The position numbers were made by a program, and so were the translations under genes. Positions 1 to 13,722 of a stretch of 64,000 nt of DNA are shown here, in pieces. The DNA is from Setoptus koraiensis (lineage: Eukaryota; Arthropoda): assembly GCA_048013815.1 (NCBI GenBank), contig CM106586.1, positions 10,416,001-10,480,000 on the forward strand. The letters run 5' to 3'. The first letter of the stretch is position 1, and every line of letters begins with the position of its first letter. The notes beneath the pieces are model-generated. The model ran no database searches, was not told where the DNA came from, and saw nothing but the letters and a program-made list of their open reading frames with translations.

Positions 1-2037
<2,037 letters not shown>

Positions 2038-3513
2038 AATTAATTAATTGATAACGAGAAGAGAAACACACACACAAACACACTATGTAAATTTGCTAGG
2101 AGTCATATTAAAAAGAAAGAAGATCAACATGTAACCAAATTATGATAGATCCTCGTCAATTCTCTGGGCCGTTTGAGCTATCACCCTAGGAATACCAAAG
2201 AACTGGTGGTGTTATAAAATTGAAAGTTGTCTCAATCGAACGCAGAAGCAGTTTATAATAAGATTATACTTTACCTTTCTCCAGATCTTGAAAACAAATG
2301 TGACCTAACAAAGGATTGTCTCTCTCATAAACTATCAAGGTGATAATTTAACAATTTTTATACAAAAGAAACAAAATTGTCATTGATCACCATTAAGCTA
2401 TTTAAGTGACGATATATATATATTTGGATGCACCGGTTCGTCAATGTCATGTTAGGAATTAAAGATAGTAACCTGTGCAAGCTAAAGATAAAGAGCTCAA
2501 ATATTATTTGCCTTCATTCATATACTTTTTGTCTCTCTCTACGAATAAAGATTATTTCTTTCTTCTCGATATTCCATTTTGACCTTTGCATCTTTTCTGG
2601 GCACCAGTCGCAGTATCATAACGACGCAGATTGTCGACGCGATGAAAGAGATACGAGCAAGTTGCATTATGTAACTATGTATCTAACTACGTATGGCTAA
2701 TTGAGCAAGTCAACGGTAGCTAACAAAGCGAAACAGATCGCTAGATGGCGACAAAAGTTTGACACGGGAAACGAGCTTATCCAACTTGTATAACATGCAA
2801 GGTAAATGAATGTATAGATGGTGCGATGAGATCGATTCAAACAAGTGCTTTTATACGTTATTCGGTATATCGGTGTGAAGGCACATTCAGTAATAGATGT
2901 ATATGATAGTAGTGATGATAAAAAAGTTATAGTAAGATTGGATGGCGTTGATCGATTGCACACGAACACACATATAACAGAGTGAGAGAGTGGGGGAGAG
3001 AGGAAGAGCAAAAGTAGAATTAAATTAGTTATACGTATGGCTGGGTCCCTTGCAATTGTAGGCCGGCGCATATGAGATATTCATGGCATATCGTCAATCC
3101 ATTTCCTTGCTTGCTGTTTGTTGGACAATATGAAGTGCGATATTGGTTGGGCGATATGATGATAATAATAGAGTAGCAGGCACATGCTTAGCCCAACCAT
3201 TCACTACTAGTGTTCGGAGGAGGAATATTACAGATATTAGATGGAACATAATCGTTGTGTGCGCATTATGGCGCCGTGTGTATTATGTAATGACTGAACA
3301 CAATCAATATTAAGTTATTCATAATGTTGTTGTCGTAGTCGTTTCGATCGATGTTAACAGCTCACAGCTAACAGCTCACAGTAGCTATGCCAGCGTGCCG
3401 CCTAGCATGGTGAACTATGGTCTATCTGTTGTCTGCGTATTTGTGTTGGTTCGTTTGTTCGTCGCTGATAATAATCATTAATCTGCTTGGCGCCGCTTAA
3501 ACGTGCCCCGTCG
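2038..3513. other. AT-rich intergenic sequence and DDX3 3' flank
   Basis: No supported gene. It probably starts with the helicase 3' UTR: an AATAAA lies at 2544-2549, and a weaker ATTAAA at about 2107. Short open frames on both strands have no recognisable domain. A 14-bp direct repeat (taacagctcacag type) occurs near 3354-3382. Confidence 0.6.
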
Positions 3514-3584
3514 TCTCGTATGATACGAGTGGTATGATTCGAGTCGTATCATACGAGTCGTATCATACGAGTCGTATGGTCTCG
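3514..3584. repeat. 14-bp tandem repeat whose unit is itself palindromic
   Basis: About five units of the form TCGTATCATACGAG follow one another, the first two carrying changes. Each unit contains the odd palindrome CGTAT-n-ATACG, so the block can pair within and between units. It sits at the boundary between the AT-rich flank of DDX3 and the GC-rich block that follows. Confidence 0.85.
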
Positions 3585-4136
3585 ATTAGTGCGATCACGA
3601 CAGTGTCGCTAACAATCATCATGGCGCTGTTTGCAATGATCATGGTGGCGGGCCATCGCCAGCCAGTGTTGGGCCAACACTGTTCGCAGTGTGACGGTGA
3701 TGATGGGCAAGATAGATCGTCGACGAAATTGCGTAACAAGTCGTCGCATTATAAAAACTCGTGACGCCATGGGAGAGACTTGCGCGCGACACTGGCGACA
3801 AGTGCGACAATTGCGAGAGGCCAGCGATATTATGGCGAGCATAGAGGGCGCAGAGAGTGCAGAGAGCGCAGAGAGTTGCGGGGGGGGCGACTTGCGGACG
3901 GATTGACGGCTTGTGTCTATTTATTCATTTATAATGCGTGTGCGTCTTTGGTCGTTGTGCGCAAATTAGTTAGTCGTAATGCGCCTAATTAGTTAGTTTA
4001 TCTATATGTAGCAATTTGTTGTTGTTGCTGGCGTTGTTTGCGTCACTGGCAAGCGCCTTTTCGCCGGCAATGCGCGTCAGTGGCAGCGATTTCGGGCCTT
4101 TTGCAACACAGCCAGCACCCAATAGCGCAATTGTCA

Positions 4137-4178
4137 ATTGTCAGCTGGCTCGCAACATGTTGCGAGTCAGCTGACAAT
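4137..4178. repeat. 42-nt near-perfect palindrome
   Basis: Two 21-nt arms meet with no spacer and differ at a single pair. The left arm starts ATTGTCAGCTGGCTCG and the right arm ends CAGCTGACAAT. The expected product is a long hairpin or cruciform. No transposase or target-site duplication is apparent. Confidence 0.95.
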
Positions 4179-4568
4179 GTTGTTGAGCTGGCTTGGCACG
4201 CCGACAACCGGCACCTGTAAGGCCAGCTGGCCGGCCACAACCAACAACAACAGCGGCCCATCGCTGCGACAGTATCGCACAACAATTAGCGCCATGCTCT
4301 TGGCGGCTCTGGCCGCCATATTAATTTTGCCCGTCGCTCTCATCATCCGCTGGCCTCCATTTGTCCGCTTGCCCGCTTGTCCGTGCGTCCGCTTGCCCGT
4401 TCGCCCGCTTGGCGACAACGACGACAATGGCCGCTTGTCGTCGACAAGTGCGTGCGTTTGCGGGCAAAAGTGGCCACCGTCGGCCGTCGTTGCGGGCGCG
4501 CTCACCGGGTCCCGGCGAGCTGCGTCGCGTTGAGCATCGAGGCTCGACAACGGACGCTCGACAATCAA

Positions 4569-4595
4569 GCGAGCTGTCAATGGTCGACAGCTCGC
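4569..4595. repeat. 10-bp inverted repeat, 7-nt loop
   Basis: GCGAGCTGTC at 4569-4578 pairs perfectly with GACAGCTCGC at 4586-4595. Confidence 0.85.
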
Positions 4596-4620
4596 CATTG
4601 GCCGTCACATGGGCGCCAGT

Positions 4621-4668
4621 TTGTGTGTGTGTGCGTGTGTGTGTGTGCGTGTGTGTGTGTGTGTGTGG
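4621..4668. repeat. GT dinucleotide microsatellite
   Basis: Run of GT with occasional GC interruptions; it keeps several frames open on both strands and so creates false open frames here. Confidence 0.95.
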
Positions 4669-5079
4669 CTGCTCTCGAGTCGCGCACCGCACAATATGTG
4701 ACACATATACCTATCACACGTACGACGTATGACGGGTTACGTAAGAGTGCGCGTGTTGTGTCCGCATGCCGGGCGCGTGTTGCATTCCGATATGGCGATA
4801 TGGTATTCCGATAGAGGGCGGCGAGACGGCGTTGCTTCGTGCGGCTTCGCGACACGAGCAGTTGGGTGTTGCGAGCCACACGACACGAGCAGCTCGGTTT
4901 CAAGAGGATCACAAGTGCGGATTGTGGTTAATATATGCAATATGTGCGCGTGCATTGCGCCTCTACTCTCTACTGTACGGCCGTCGTGGTCACTGTCGTG
5001 CGCGCGCCAGCAACAACCATCTTGTTGGCATTGTTGTGGGCCAGTGCAGTGTTGTTGGCCAGCAACACAACTGTTGTTG

Positions 5080-5107
5080 TTTTTGGGGCCCCACTGGGCC
5101 CCAAAAA
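5080..5107. repeat. 12-bp perfect hairpin with 4-nt loop
   Basis: TTTTTGGGGCCC (5080-5091), loop CACT, then GGGCCCCAAAAA (5096-5107). G/C stem next to the loop with a T/A base. It resembles a hairpin-terminator shape, but in this eukaryotic context that reading has no support. Confidence 0.95.
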
Positions 5108-5534
5108 ACTGCGCACACCAAAAACAGAGCGACTTGGAGCGGCCACGTTGGCGTGTAATTGTGGGCTGCATCGAGCGACCAGTGGCCGCCGACTCGTGCG
5201 CCCGCCGAGAGCTCGCCTGTGTTGCTTTGCCGGACCGGAAGTGACGCGAGGACCAAGGAGCAGCGTGCACGGGAGCCGCGCGAGGGTGTGCATGTTGTGC
5301 GGTGCTCGCACAATGTTCGACAATGGTTGTTGTGCATGCTGTACATGTTATACATGTGATATATGACAGTATATATATTGTATGTTTTTATAAGTATAAA
5401 TAGTGATGGCGTCTATTTCGATTACTATGTGGCTTGTGTGCGCTTGCGCAGCGATTTGGCGTTGCGTTGTCGTGTAGTCGCGCTGGCAGTCGTCGCCGTC
5501 GTCGTCGTCGTCGAGTATATAGTTTGTTGTTTTA

Positions 5535-5632
5535 TCCGCTCGCTTTGTGCGCTCGCTTTATCCGCTGGCTCGCTCTATCCGCTGGCTCGCTCTATCCGCT
5601 GGCTCGCTTTATCCGCTGGCTGGCTGGCTTGG
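5535..5632. repeat. 18-bp minisatellite
   Basis: Repeats of tatccgctggctcgctct, about five units with drift at the ends. Confidence 0.85.
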
Positions 5633-5752
5633 CATTGCTGGCTGGCTAAATGTTCATTGGCTAAAGTGAAGCTAGCAGCGACGCCGAATGAAATAAGAGA
5701 ACATCGTTGTCGCTGTTGCTCACCGTCGACGCACCGGGTCGCATTGTGCGCC

Positions 5753-5784
5753 GTGGCGCAGAGTGGCGCAGAGTGGCGCAGAGT
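5753..5784. repeat. 10-bp tandem repeat, three copies
   Basis: Three perfect copies of gtggcgcaga followed by a decaying fourth. Confidence 0.9.
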
Positions 5785-6290
5785 TATGCGGCCAGCCAGA
5801 CGTAGAGGGAGCCACAGAGAGCCGACATTGGCTAGGCGAAAGTGGCTCGCCGACACAAGCTCGACGAGAGCAGTGACAGTGCGATATGAGCTCACTGGTG
5901 ATGCAAGCTACATGTTTCCATAACTGATTGCGAGTGACGAGTGACTCACAACGCGATGTGAGCTCACATATAACTTGCCTGATACAAACACACACAAGCT
6001 CGTTGTTGTTGTCGGTGTCGGTGTTGCTGTGTCATTGGCATCGGTGAGTTGGAGCTGGAGCGACACACACACGCACACGCACACGCTTAGCAAGCTTGTT
6101 ACACTTGTTAAACAGACCAACGAGCGCCGAGCGAACAACAACAAAAATATCAAGCGAGCTGCGGATAAATATAGCAGCCAGACAGATTATTTAATCTATG
6201 CGCGCCGGCCTCATTGTTTGCGGCGCGCACGCGACACACACACCGACGCGACACACACACACGACACGACGCACACTCAGGCGAAACTGT

Positions 6291-6863
6291 TCAGTGTGAA
6301 AGTGAAGTGGCCATGACAAATCAGTTCAACGGCAGCCAACGACCAGCGGCAACCGCCAACAGCAACCAACGACAACCAACGACAACCAACAACAACCAAC
6401 GACAACCAACAACAACCAACGACAACCAACGACAACCAACGACAACCAACAACAACCAACGACAAACAACGACAAGCAACAACAACAAGCAACAACCGGC
6501 AACTACCGGCGACTACCGGCAACGAACCGAGACCGCGAATTGAGACCGCGAACCGAGAGCCAGCGTGAGAGCCAGCGTGAGAGCGAGCGAAACGTGCGAC
6601 CGCGAGTAACAAGTTACAGCGCCGGCCGAGACAGAGAGTGGGCGACCTTTAAACGAAAGTGAAAAGAGTTTATCCCGCTGCGGCCACGAGCGACGAGCCA
6701 CGGGCCACGAGCAAATTCAAAGCAGCAAATAAATCAAATCAACGCTCGCCATCACGTGCTCGACCGGTCATAATTTATCACCGTGCACTAATAGATTGTG
6801 AATAGATTGTGCCGTGTGTGTATGTATAATTGGCGCATTACTCATCGCGCCCTCTCATCACAA
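6291..6863 (+). other. Candidate untranslated first exon (initiator to splice donor)
   Basis: TCAGT at 6291-6295 matches the arthropod initiator core. About 570 bp downstream, a strong donor (cacaa|gtaagt) begins at 6864. The stretch between contains the CAAC-repeat block and has no coding signature. If transcribed it could be a 5' leader exon, conceivably of the dopamine receptor 24 kb downstream. This rests on two short motifs only, and either could occur by chance. Confidence 0.25.
6361..6495. repeat. CAACGACAAC-type microsatellite
   Basis: Units of about 10 bp (caaccaacga / caaccaacaa) repeat with small changes. All frames encode low-complexity Asn/Gln/Thr strings, so no coding claim is made. 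Confidence 0.9.
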
Positions 6864-6963
6864 GTAAGTAGAGATAGTGTCGCCCCCCATTACCAGTCAC
6901 CAGAGTGACGCAACAACAATGAGCGGCTAATAACAACACTGACGCAACAACCTCAGCGGCGCC

Positions 6964-7043
6964 ACAACAACAACGATGTCAACAACAACGGCAACAACAA
7001 CGGCAACAACAACGACGACAACGACGACAACAGCGACAACAAG
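6964..7043. repeat. CAA/CGA triplet microsatellite
   Basis: Imperfect CAA triplets with GGC and CGA interruptions. Confidence 0.85.
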
Positions 7044-7611
7044 CACAACTAGACACTGCGAGACAATGCTACAACACAATGAACGCACACAACAATGGCC
7101 GGCAACAGCCTTGCCAGTTATGAGCGGTTGATGCAAATGAGCCAATTGTCAACTTGAGCCAACCGCACTTTGGTTTCGTTTATTTATTTGGTGAGGCCAC
7201 GCTGGCCCGAACGAGCGCCCTCATTTGGGCCCCATTTGCGTGTTAGAGGTCTGGTGTGTGCAGCGCAGCTTTGTCAACTTTTCCGCTAGTGGCGCCGTGG
7301 TCACTTTGTGGTGTCACTGTTTGTGTTGTCGCTGTTGCCAATAATTATCTTTGCACTGTCGCGCACAACGCGTAACGATGCCAAACATATCATAATACAT
7401 ATATATTACATAATAACGCATAGAGTGAACAGGTGAACAGAATCACTGCATCCCGCAACGAGCGCAATCAACGCCACAACACACGCACATTTGCACAACA
7501 AGTTGCACGAGCAAATCAAGACACCGTCATAAATGGTTATTGTTTGCACGTTATTATTTCGTCATCGCGTTGTCGGCTGTCGTCGCTAGAAATATTCAAG
7601 TTCGTGTTTCA

Positions 7612-7681
7612 ACATTTCAGTATTTCAATAATCGATATTTCAGTATTTCAATGATCGATATTTCAACATTTCAACTTGGCC
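7612..7681. repeat. Imperfect repeats of 'tatttcagtatttcaa'
   Basis: The words tttcagtatttcaa and atcgatatttca alternate two to three times, including two ATCGATA words. Possibly regulatory, but no factor can be assigned from sequence alone. Confidence 0.6.
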
Positions 7682-7964
7682 ATAGTTCAGTGTTTCAGTA
7701 ATCAATGTGCAATCTCAGTTCACCGCTGACCACACGCTCTCGGCAGCAGCCAATTTGCAATTAGGGCGCCCAATTATCCAATTGCCAATTATCCAATCGC
7801 CAACTGGCCAATTGGCCCCAGCAAACGCGCGCCACATCGCAGCATCGTCGATCGTCATTATCGGGCCCGATAATAAGCGACCAATGTGGGCAATACCGGC
7901 CAGAGGCATCCGCATCAGCAAACACGCGCAACAAACGAGCCCAATGGTCAATTGTTGCCACCGT

Positions 7965-8076
7965 CAACAACAGCACCAACAACAACAGCAGCATCAACAA
8001 CAGCAACAGCACCAACGACACCAACAACGACGACACCAACAACTACGACAACAACAACAACAACAACTCACGCACA
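7965..8076. repeat. CAA/CAG triplet microsatellite
   Basis: Dense CAA/CAG/CCA triplets. One frame reads polyglutamine and leads to a good splice donor at 8118/8119, but no upstream domain supports a gene. Confidence 0.85.
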
Positions 8077-8235
8077 ATCAAGGGCCAGCAATCAACAGCC
8101 AGCAGCGACTGAAAACAGGTAAGCCCCATTTCGCGACTCGCAATCGCCAGCCAATCACCTCTGGCGTTATTCGGTGTTTATTCGCAGCTTGTTTGCCCCG
8201 CTCGTTTGAAGCTTATTCGTCGTTTGCTCGCCCTT

Positions 8236-8270
8236 TATCTGGGGCCCGCTTTTTATCCGGGCCCCAGATA
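8236..8270. repeat. 13-bp perfect hairpin with 9-nt loop
   Basis: TATCTGGGGCCCG (8236-8248) pairs perfectly with CGGGCCCCAGATA (8258-8270). Confidence 0.95.
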
Positions 8271-10352
8271 GAGTTCGCATAAAATGATTTCGCTCGGCCC
8301 AAACTGACAAGATAATTGGCGGAGCGTGCGATGCACACGCCGCCATGCAGCGCATACCGACACGGCGGCACGGGGCGCCCCCTGCAGCCCCGTTGTTAAC
8401 ACACATAGACACCCGTGCCGCCGGCCGGGCCCGGCGCTGGCTCGACGGGGCCCATTGTGTCAGTGGGTGACTCCGATTACATAACGCACCCGGTTGAGGC
8501 GCACACTACGGTGAGCACACTACAGTGAGCTCACTGCAGTGAGCCAGCCAGCCAGCTAGCGCACTCGGCCATGGGGCCCCCGGTGGGTGCCGCTGCGAGC
8601 TCGCGCCGCTTCAGTTTGGTGGCGCGGTTAGCGGCACGAGGCGGCGAGGTGGCGCTCGCTGTTTATCTCATTAGCGTCGATTCCCGATAAGTGATTTCTC
8701 GTGTGTGTGTGTGTGCGTGTGCGATGCATGGGGCGCCATTATCCGCTGGCCGGCGCTATCTGGGCTCCGAGTGGCACCCCGACGGTGTCGGGATAGCGGT
8801 AACTGATGCGCGGGCCTGTAATCCGAGCGAGCGAGCGCGCGCGCCGGCCAGCCAGCGAACCCGGCCAGTTTTTTGGCGCGGCTCGTCCGTGCAGGTAGCT
8901 GTCTCGGGTGGCGGCGCCAGTCACGCTGTCTCCGCTGTAGGGGCGCCCTTGAACGGCAGCGGCCGCTTCAAAGGGCACGCGCCCGGCTGGATATTCCGGC
9001 TCGGATCTGTTCGGGCTGCCGGTGCGCGCTGCTGGCGACTGCGCCCGGGCCAGATTTACCCGGCCGCCAGTCCGGATCGACAGCCAGTCGGATCGGTCGG
9101 GATGCGGCGCGGCCGTGGCCAGAATTTCAGCTGTTCGTCCGAATCGCCCGTTCGCCCCGTTCGAATCGCCGGAATCCGGGGGCCCCGTCGAGCTGCCGCG
9201 TCGGCAGCGTCATAGGTGTTGTGCGAGCGTGTTCCCGTTGACTCGGCGCGCGCCAGCCAATTGACATGGTTTGAGATGGGTTGACAATCGGGCGAGGCGC
9301 CCAGCACGCAAATTGGCTCATCGTAAATCGTAAATCGTAAATCGCGGATCGCGATATATCTAATTTGGCGCCGACGGATCGCCATTCGCTGATAGCGGCT
9401 ATCAGATAGCGCCGAGCCGCGGTTCGGGGTCGGGCCGGTTGTTGGTCGCGCCAGCCTCGTTTGATTGATGCTGGCCAGTCGCGGGCAAGTCGACGGTTCG
9501 CGGCCAGATCGGCAAGTCGATGGCGAGACGGGGCCGGCCAAACGGAGCTGCGGGCCGGCCCGCAAGCCGGTGCCCCGTCGACGGTGACCGAGCGACTGTG
9601 TGTTGGACTGTGCAAACCGTGGACTACACTGCATATCTGCATCTCCATTGGGCCTCACGGTGCACCGCGCTGCCGCTCGCTGCGCGGCCGATAGGTGGCC
9701 AAGGTGGCTGCGAGTGCCAGTTAATTGACAAGCTATCAATCAGAATACATGCCGTGTTGTATTAAGTATACAAAGTGCATTGTTGGGCATTGTTGCGGGC
9801 ATCGTGGGCACTGGTTAGACTGCGAGTTTGAGTGACGGCCGACTAATAGACTCATTAGATTAGAGTGCCATCATTAGAGTCTAACGATGGGAGTCGCTAA
9901 CGATTGGACAGTTATCGCGCTGATTTGTTTGCGCGCTGTTGGGGCCAATCAAGCGCATCCCATGATGGTCCGATTAAATCAATTATCTAGAATCTAGAAT
10001 TATCTATGAATTATCTGGCTATTGCAGCGCGATGATTGTTGTTTTTTCTTGTTGCATTGTTGCTGGCCCCCGCTCTAACAATAGCAATGTAATGTGTGTC
10101 ATTGTCTATTTATGAGTGGCCAGTATACACCAGTTGGCGGTGAGTTATGGCTGCCGGATATAGAGTAATGATGCAATCGCCAATGTAAGCCAATAGCGAC
10201 CGGCTGGCCGGCGACAGATAAGGCGCTTTGTGTGTAATATATATTATGAGCGTTATGTTATATGTGTTATCGCGGCAGCGCACCATGTTGGGCCACCGTC
10301 ACTGGGCTGGCTGTTTGTTGTTGGGGCCCCACAAGCGCAAAACAAACAGCGC

Positions 10353-10447
10353 CGACGACAACAGCAACAACAACGGCCACGACAACAGCAACAACAACGG
10401 CGACGACAACAGCAACAACAACAACGGCGACGACGACGACGACGACG
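10353..10447. repeat. AAC/GAC triplet microsatellite
   Basis: Runs of cagcaacaacaacggcgacgac type. Confidence 0.9.
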
Positions 10448-10680
10448 CGCAACAGCAGAGTCGCAATTAGCAGTTGAGCCATGCGAAGTGTGTCGGCGAG
10501 TCACAGTTTATCGCCCGGCCGCTTGCGACATGGGGCCACAACGAGGGCCACCTAGCGACGGCGGCGACCTAGCGACAATTGCGACTCCTCAGCAGATTAC
10601 GAGCTCGCCCATTGAGTGGGCCCGTCTAATCGCTCGTCGCGAGCTGGTGCGCCAACTGCCCTTGATCCGGCTCGAGCAAT

Positions 10681-10716
10681 CGCCCAGAGTCGCCCAGAGT
10701 CGCCGAGGGTCGCCGG
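10681..10716. repeat. 11-bp tandem repeat, three copies
   Basis: cgcccagagt(c) units, the third altered to cgccgagggt. Confidence 0.8.
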
Positions 10717-10945
10717 GCGCCGGCGACCGCCCAGCATCAACGAGAATCTGTTAGACTGTGATTGTACAACGGAATGGCCGGCGGTCGCCGAGTCGGGCGC
10801 ACAAGCGGGCCCGCGGGTACGCGGCAACGGCCAATAAAGTGTTGAATCATTCAGACAATGTTCAACATGAAGAGTATTTATTGGATAATACCCGACAAGT
10901 TGCCGCTGCCGGCACTTGGCAGCCGTTTAGCGCCCACTTTTGCCG

Positions 10946-11014
10946 GCCGACTCTTGGAGGTTTTGGCAGCCGACTCTTGGAGGTTTTGGCAGTCGACTTT
11001 TGGAGCTTTTGGCA
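10946..11014. repeat. 23-bp tandem repeat, three copies
   Basis: Unit gccgactcttggaggttttg plus gca. Copies 1 and 2 are identical and copy 3 has three changes. Confidence 0.92.
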
Positions 11015-11531
11015 GTTGGACGACGCGCGCGGCAAGACGGGCGAGCCGACCCGATGATTTGTGGGTGACGGGCGCGGACAAATCGGTGATGCGAGTCTAG
11101 GAGAGCAGTCAGTCATCTGCGAGTTTATCTCTCGCTCTCGTGAGCTGCTTGGGCCGGCCCGCCGGCCCGGCCGCCCGCCGCTATATTATAAGGCAGCGAG
11201 CGCTATAACACAGCGGCTACAAAACGGTATACAAACAATAAATGTATAAATGGAGCGAGATTTGGCGAGCCGTTGCGAGATTTTCGGTCTAGATTTCGGG
11301 CAACATCGGCGGCGCTAACTACGTCGTTAATAACTAGCGCTCGTTACACAAATCACCGCCGTGTTGCGCAACTTTGTGCGACAATTCAGCCGAGCGAGCT
11401 AAGTAACTAATGATTTGCCACGTCATTATTTATTATCTCGCTTGCGGCTTGCATAATCTCGCTTGCGAACGACAAGATTTGCAAATTTTAATAAACGGCG
11501 GCGAGCGCTCCCTTCACGCTCCACATCTCGA

Positions 11532-11669
11532 GTCGTTGTCGTTGTTGCTGTTGTCGTTGCTGTTGTTGTTGCTGTCGTTGCTGTTGTTGTTGCTGTCGTT
11601 GCTGTTGCCGTCGCTGTCGCTGTTGTCGTTGCTGTCGCTGTTGTCGTTGCCGTTGTCGTTGTTGCGTCG
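11532..11669. repeat. GTTGTCGTTGCT-type triplet array
   Basis: GTT/GTC/GCT triplets. Frames on both strands stay open through it (poly-Val, poly-Leu, poly-Gln), so it is treated as satellite sequence. Confidence 0.9.
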
Positions 11670-11775
11670 CGCTAACGGTGACGCTGTTAATGCGACTGTG
11701 TGTTAATCTCGACACACAAGACGAATCACGGCGAGCAGCGTCTTTGTCATATTGCCATTACGTCTATGGCTGGCC

Positions 11776-11817
11776 CGTTGGCGCTATTATGTGTGCTGTT
11801 ACATAATAGCGCCAACG
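11776..11817. repeat. 17-bp perfect hairpin with 8-nt loop
   Basis: CGTTGGCGCTATTATGT (11776-11792), loop gtgctgtt, then its exact reverse complement at 11801-11817. The words taca/taat continue downstream (ttacataataag), a partial third copy of the arm end. It could be the folded core of a very small MITE or a structured RNA; no terminal repeats or target duplications are visible. Confidence 0.97.
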
Positions 11818-13722
11818 TTACATAATAAGCCGATTGTTTCTCGTGTTTGCCGAATGCGCTCGCAGCTCGCTTGGCAAAGTCGCTTGGCAAGATCAGAATC
11901 GGGCATAGAGATTGGGATTAAATACACTGGATCAGCGTTGCATGTAGGCTGTTCGCGTTGGCGAGCTCGCCGAGTCGTCGCCAGCCCGCCGTCTCGCCAG
12001 CTCGGCAGCTCGCCGTTCGTTAACAGTTCGTGTTCTAGCGCAACGCTATTTATTTAAGCGCTATTTATATTCATATTTAAATACACAATTTATGTTTAAA
12101 CGCGATTTATGTCTCCGTGCGCAAACACGATTTTCATTACAGATTTTTGTCGCTAGCGCGATAAGTTTTGCATAATTTTGCACTTGCACACTAACAAGCT
12201 CGCCGTTGCCGTTGCTGCTGCTGGCCCGAATCTGGCGAGGCGTCGCCTAGTTGACTGATTGCGAGCTTGCTCTTATTTTATGACTAGATATAAGCTGGCC
12301 GACTGCAGTGGCAGTCGGCGCGACGCAGCGCCGAAACAAAGTCAATCAAGTGGATAATGATTTCTATTATTAGTGCATTACTTAGCCGATCTCATCAATC
12401 AATCAGCGGACGGCGACGGCGACACTCTCGGCGCGCCGTCGGAGCCGTCGGAGCCGTTGCAGCCGTCGGAGCTGGCGGCCAACTTTTGGCGACCTCTGGG
12501 CTGGCTTTTGTCTCGGGCGAGCGCCCCATTGGCACTTGCCGGAGACACAACCCGTCGGCGCCGATCGCCTTTCGAAATGGCCTCAATTCGCCAATTCTCC
12601 GATCCTTCGATCGCCGATTCGCCGATCGCCGATGCGCCCGTTCGCTCGCTTCACCTTGCCAGTGGCGACAAAGTGGCCAACTGAAAACTTGCCACGCGGC
12701 CAGTCCAACTGACTCGCTCGCGCTGAAACGGCCAACGGGGGCCCCCGACAAACTCGCCCGTTTTGGGGCCCCCTTCTGCACAGCGGGCAGCAAGCCGCTC
12801 GCGGCCATTGTTTGCAAAACAATGTTTGGCGCCGTCTTGCGCCCCCTTGCACCGCCTTGCGCCCCCTCGCACCGTCTTGTGCACCGGTTCGGCTAGATGC
12901 GCCACTGTCTACATGCCGCCATAATTAGTTAAATGGAAACAACGGCCACTTTGTTTGTGTCACTTGTTTGTCTGGCCCGTTGGCGTCTCGTTCGGGTCTC
13001 GTTCGGGTCTCGCTGGGCCTGCGTTGGCCCCTTATGCGCCCCTTGTTCGTCTGTCGCAATGTCGCCCCATTTGCGAGTGCATGCGACCCGCACATACAAA
13101 GCTATGTCACCGGTGCCGGCCCGTCGACGGGCCCATCATCACGCAGCATTTGCACCATAATCAGCCATGTTATTCCAGTACATCGAAGGGCCGCATGACA
13201 TTGTAATGATTACAAGCAGTGCGCACACTCCGGCCGCCGGCCTCACCTGGCTCGGACCGGCCCGACGGAAGCGGTTCCGTCGGACCGCGATCTCCTGTTG
13301 CCGCTTCGATCAGTTAGAATATGCAAATCTGACTCGTTCCAACTTGCAAGCTCCAAGCAACCAGTTGGCCAGTTTTCGACGGCGCTCTCGATAGTTTGAT
13401 TGAGAAGATTTGAATTTTCTTGACTCTTCTTGAATTTTCTTGAATTTTTCTTGATTTTTCTCTCTCTTCTCAAAAGTTTTGTTCTCAATTCGAGAATCTC
13501 AACGGAACGCTCGCGACGATGCACGCAAACTCAACGGGTCGCAGTCGACGAGTCGGTTCGCATCAGTTGGCATCGCTGCCTGCTATTACATGTATGGCGA
13601 GTTATGGCGAGTTGTAGCGAGCGATTGTTGCGCAATGGTCCATTAATTAATCAAAGTGTCTCTGTGAGTGCCAGAAAGTGTCGTGTTCGAGTCGCAAACA
13701 TGCCGTGTTGTTGCTCACTGAT

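Larger units (their letters stand above)
3585..8700. other. GC-rich non-coding block, first part
   Basis: No supported protein gene. Overlapping open frames on both strands are a by-product of GC-rich, stop-poor sequence and triplet repeats. Contents: CAA/CAG and CA/GT microsatellites, 10-18 bp minisatellites, hairpins at 4137, 4569, 5080 and 8236, and a candidate untranslated exon at 6291-6863. GGGGCCCC-type blocks recur. A second strong donor string (gaaaacag|gtaagc) lies at 8118/8119. Confidence 0.6.
8701..12930. other. GC-rich non-coding block, second part
   Basis: No supported gene. It holds minisatellites at 10681 and 10946, triplet arrays at 10353 and 11532, and a 17-bp perfect hairpin at 11776. 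An AATAAA followed by GT-rich sequence lies at 10833-10838 and could end an untranslated transcript. Frames near 8.7-9.7 kb and 12.36-12.90 kb are open on both strands at once and encode Arg/Ala/Pro-rich text typical of non-coding GC-rich DNA. Confidence 0.6.

Noticed and set aside
5080-5107. Rho-independent-terminator-like hairpin
   Set aside because: The shape fits, but the window is eukaryotic nuclear DNA; listed only as a hairpin.
4729-5366. Several overlapping frames of 117-177 codons on both strands
   Set aside because: Six-way openness comes from few AT-rich stops; none shows a domain, and a hairpin lies in the middle.
12357-12896. 179-codon plus-strand frame
   Set aside because: Arg/Ala/Pro-rich text with equally long frames on the other strand; typical of GC-rich non-coding DNA.
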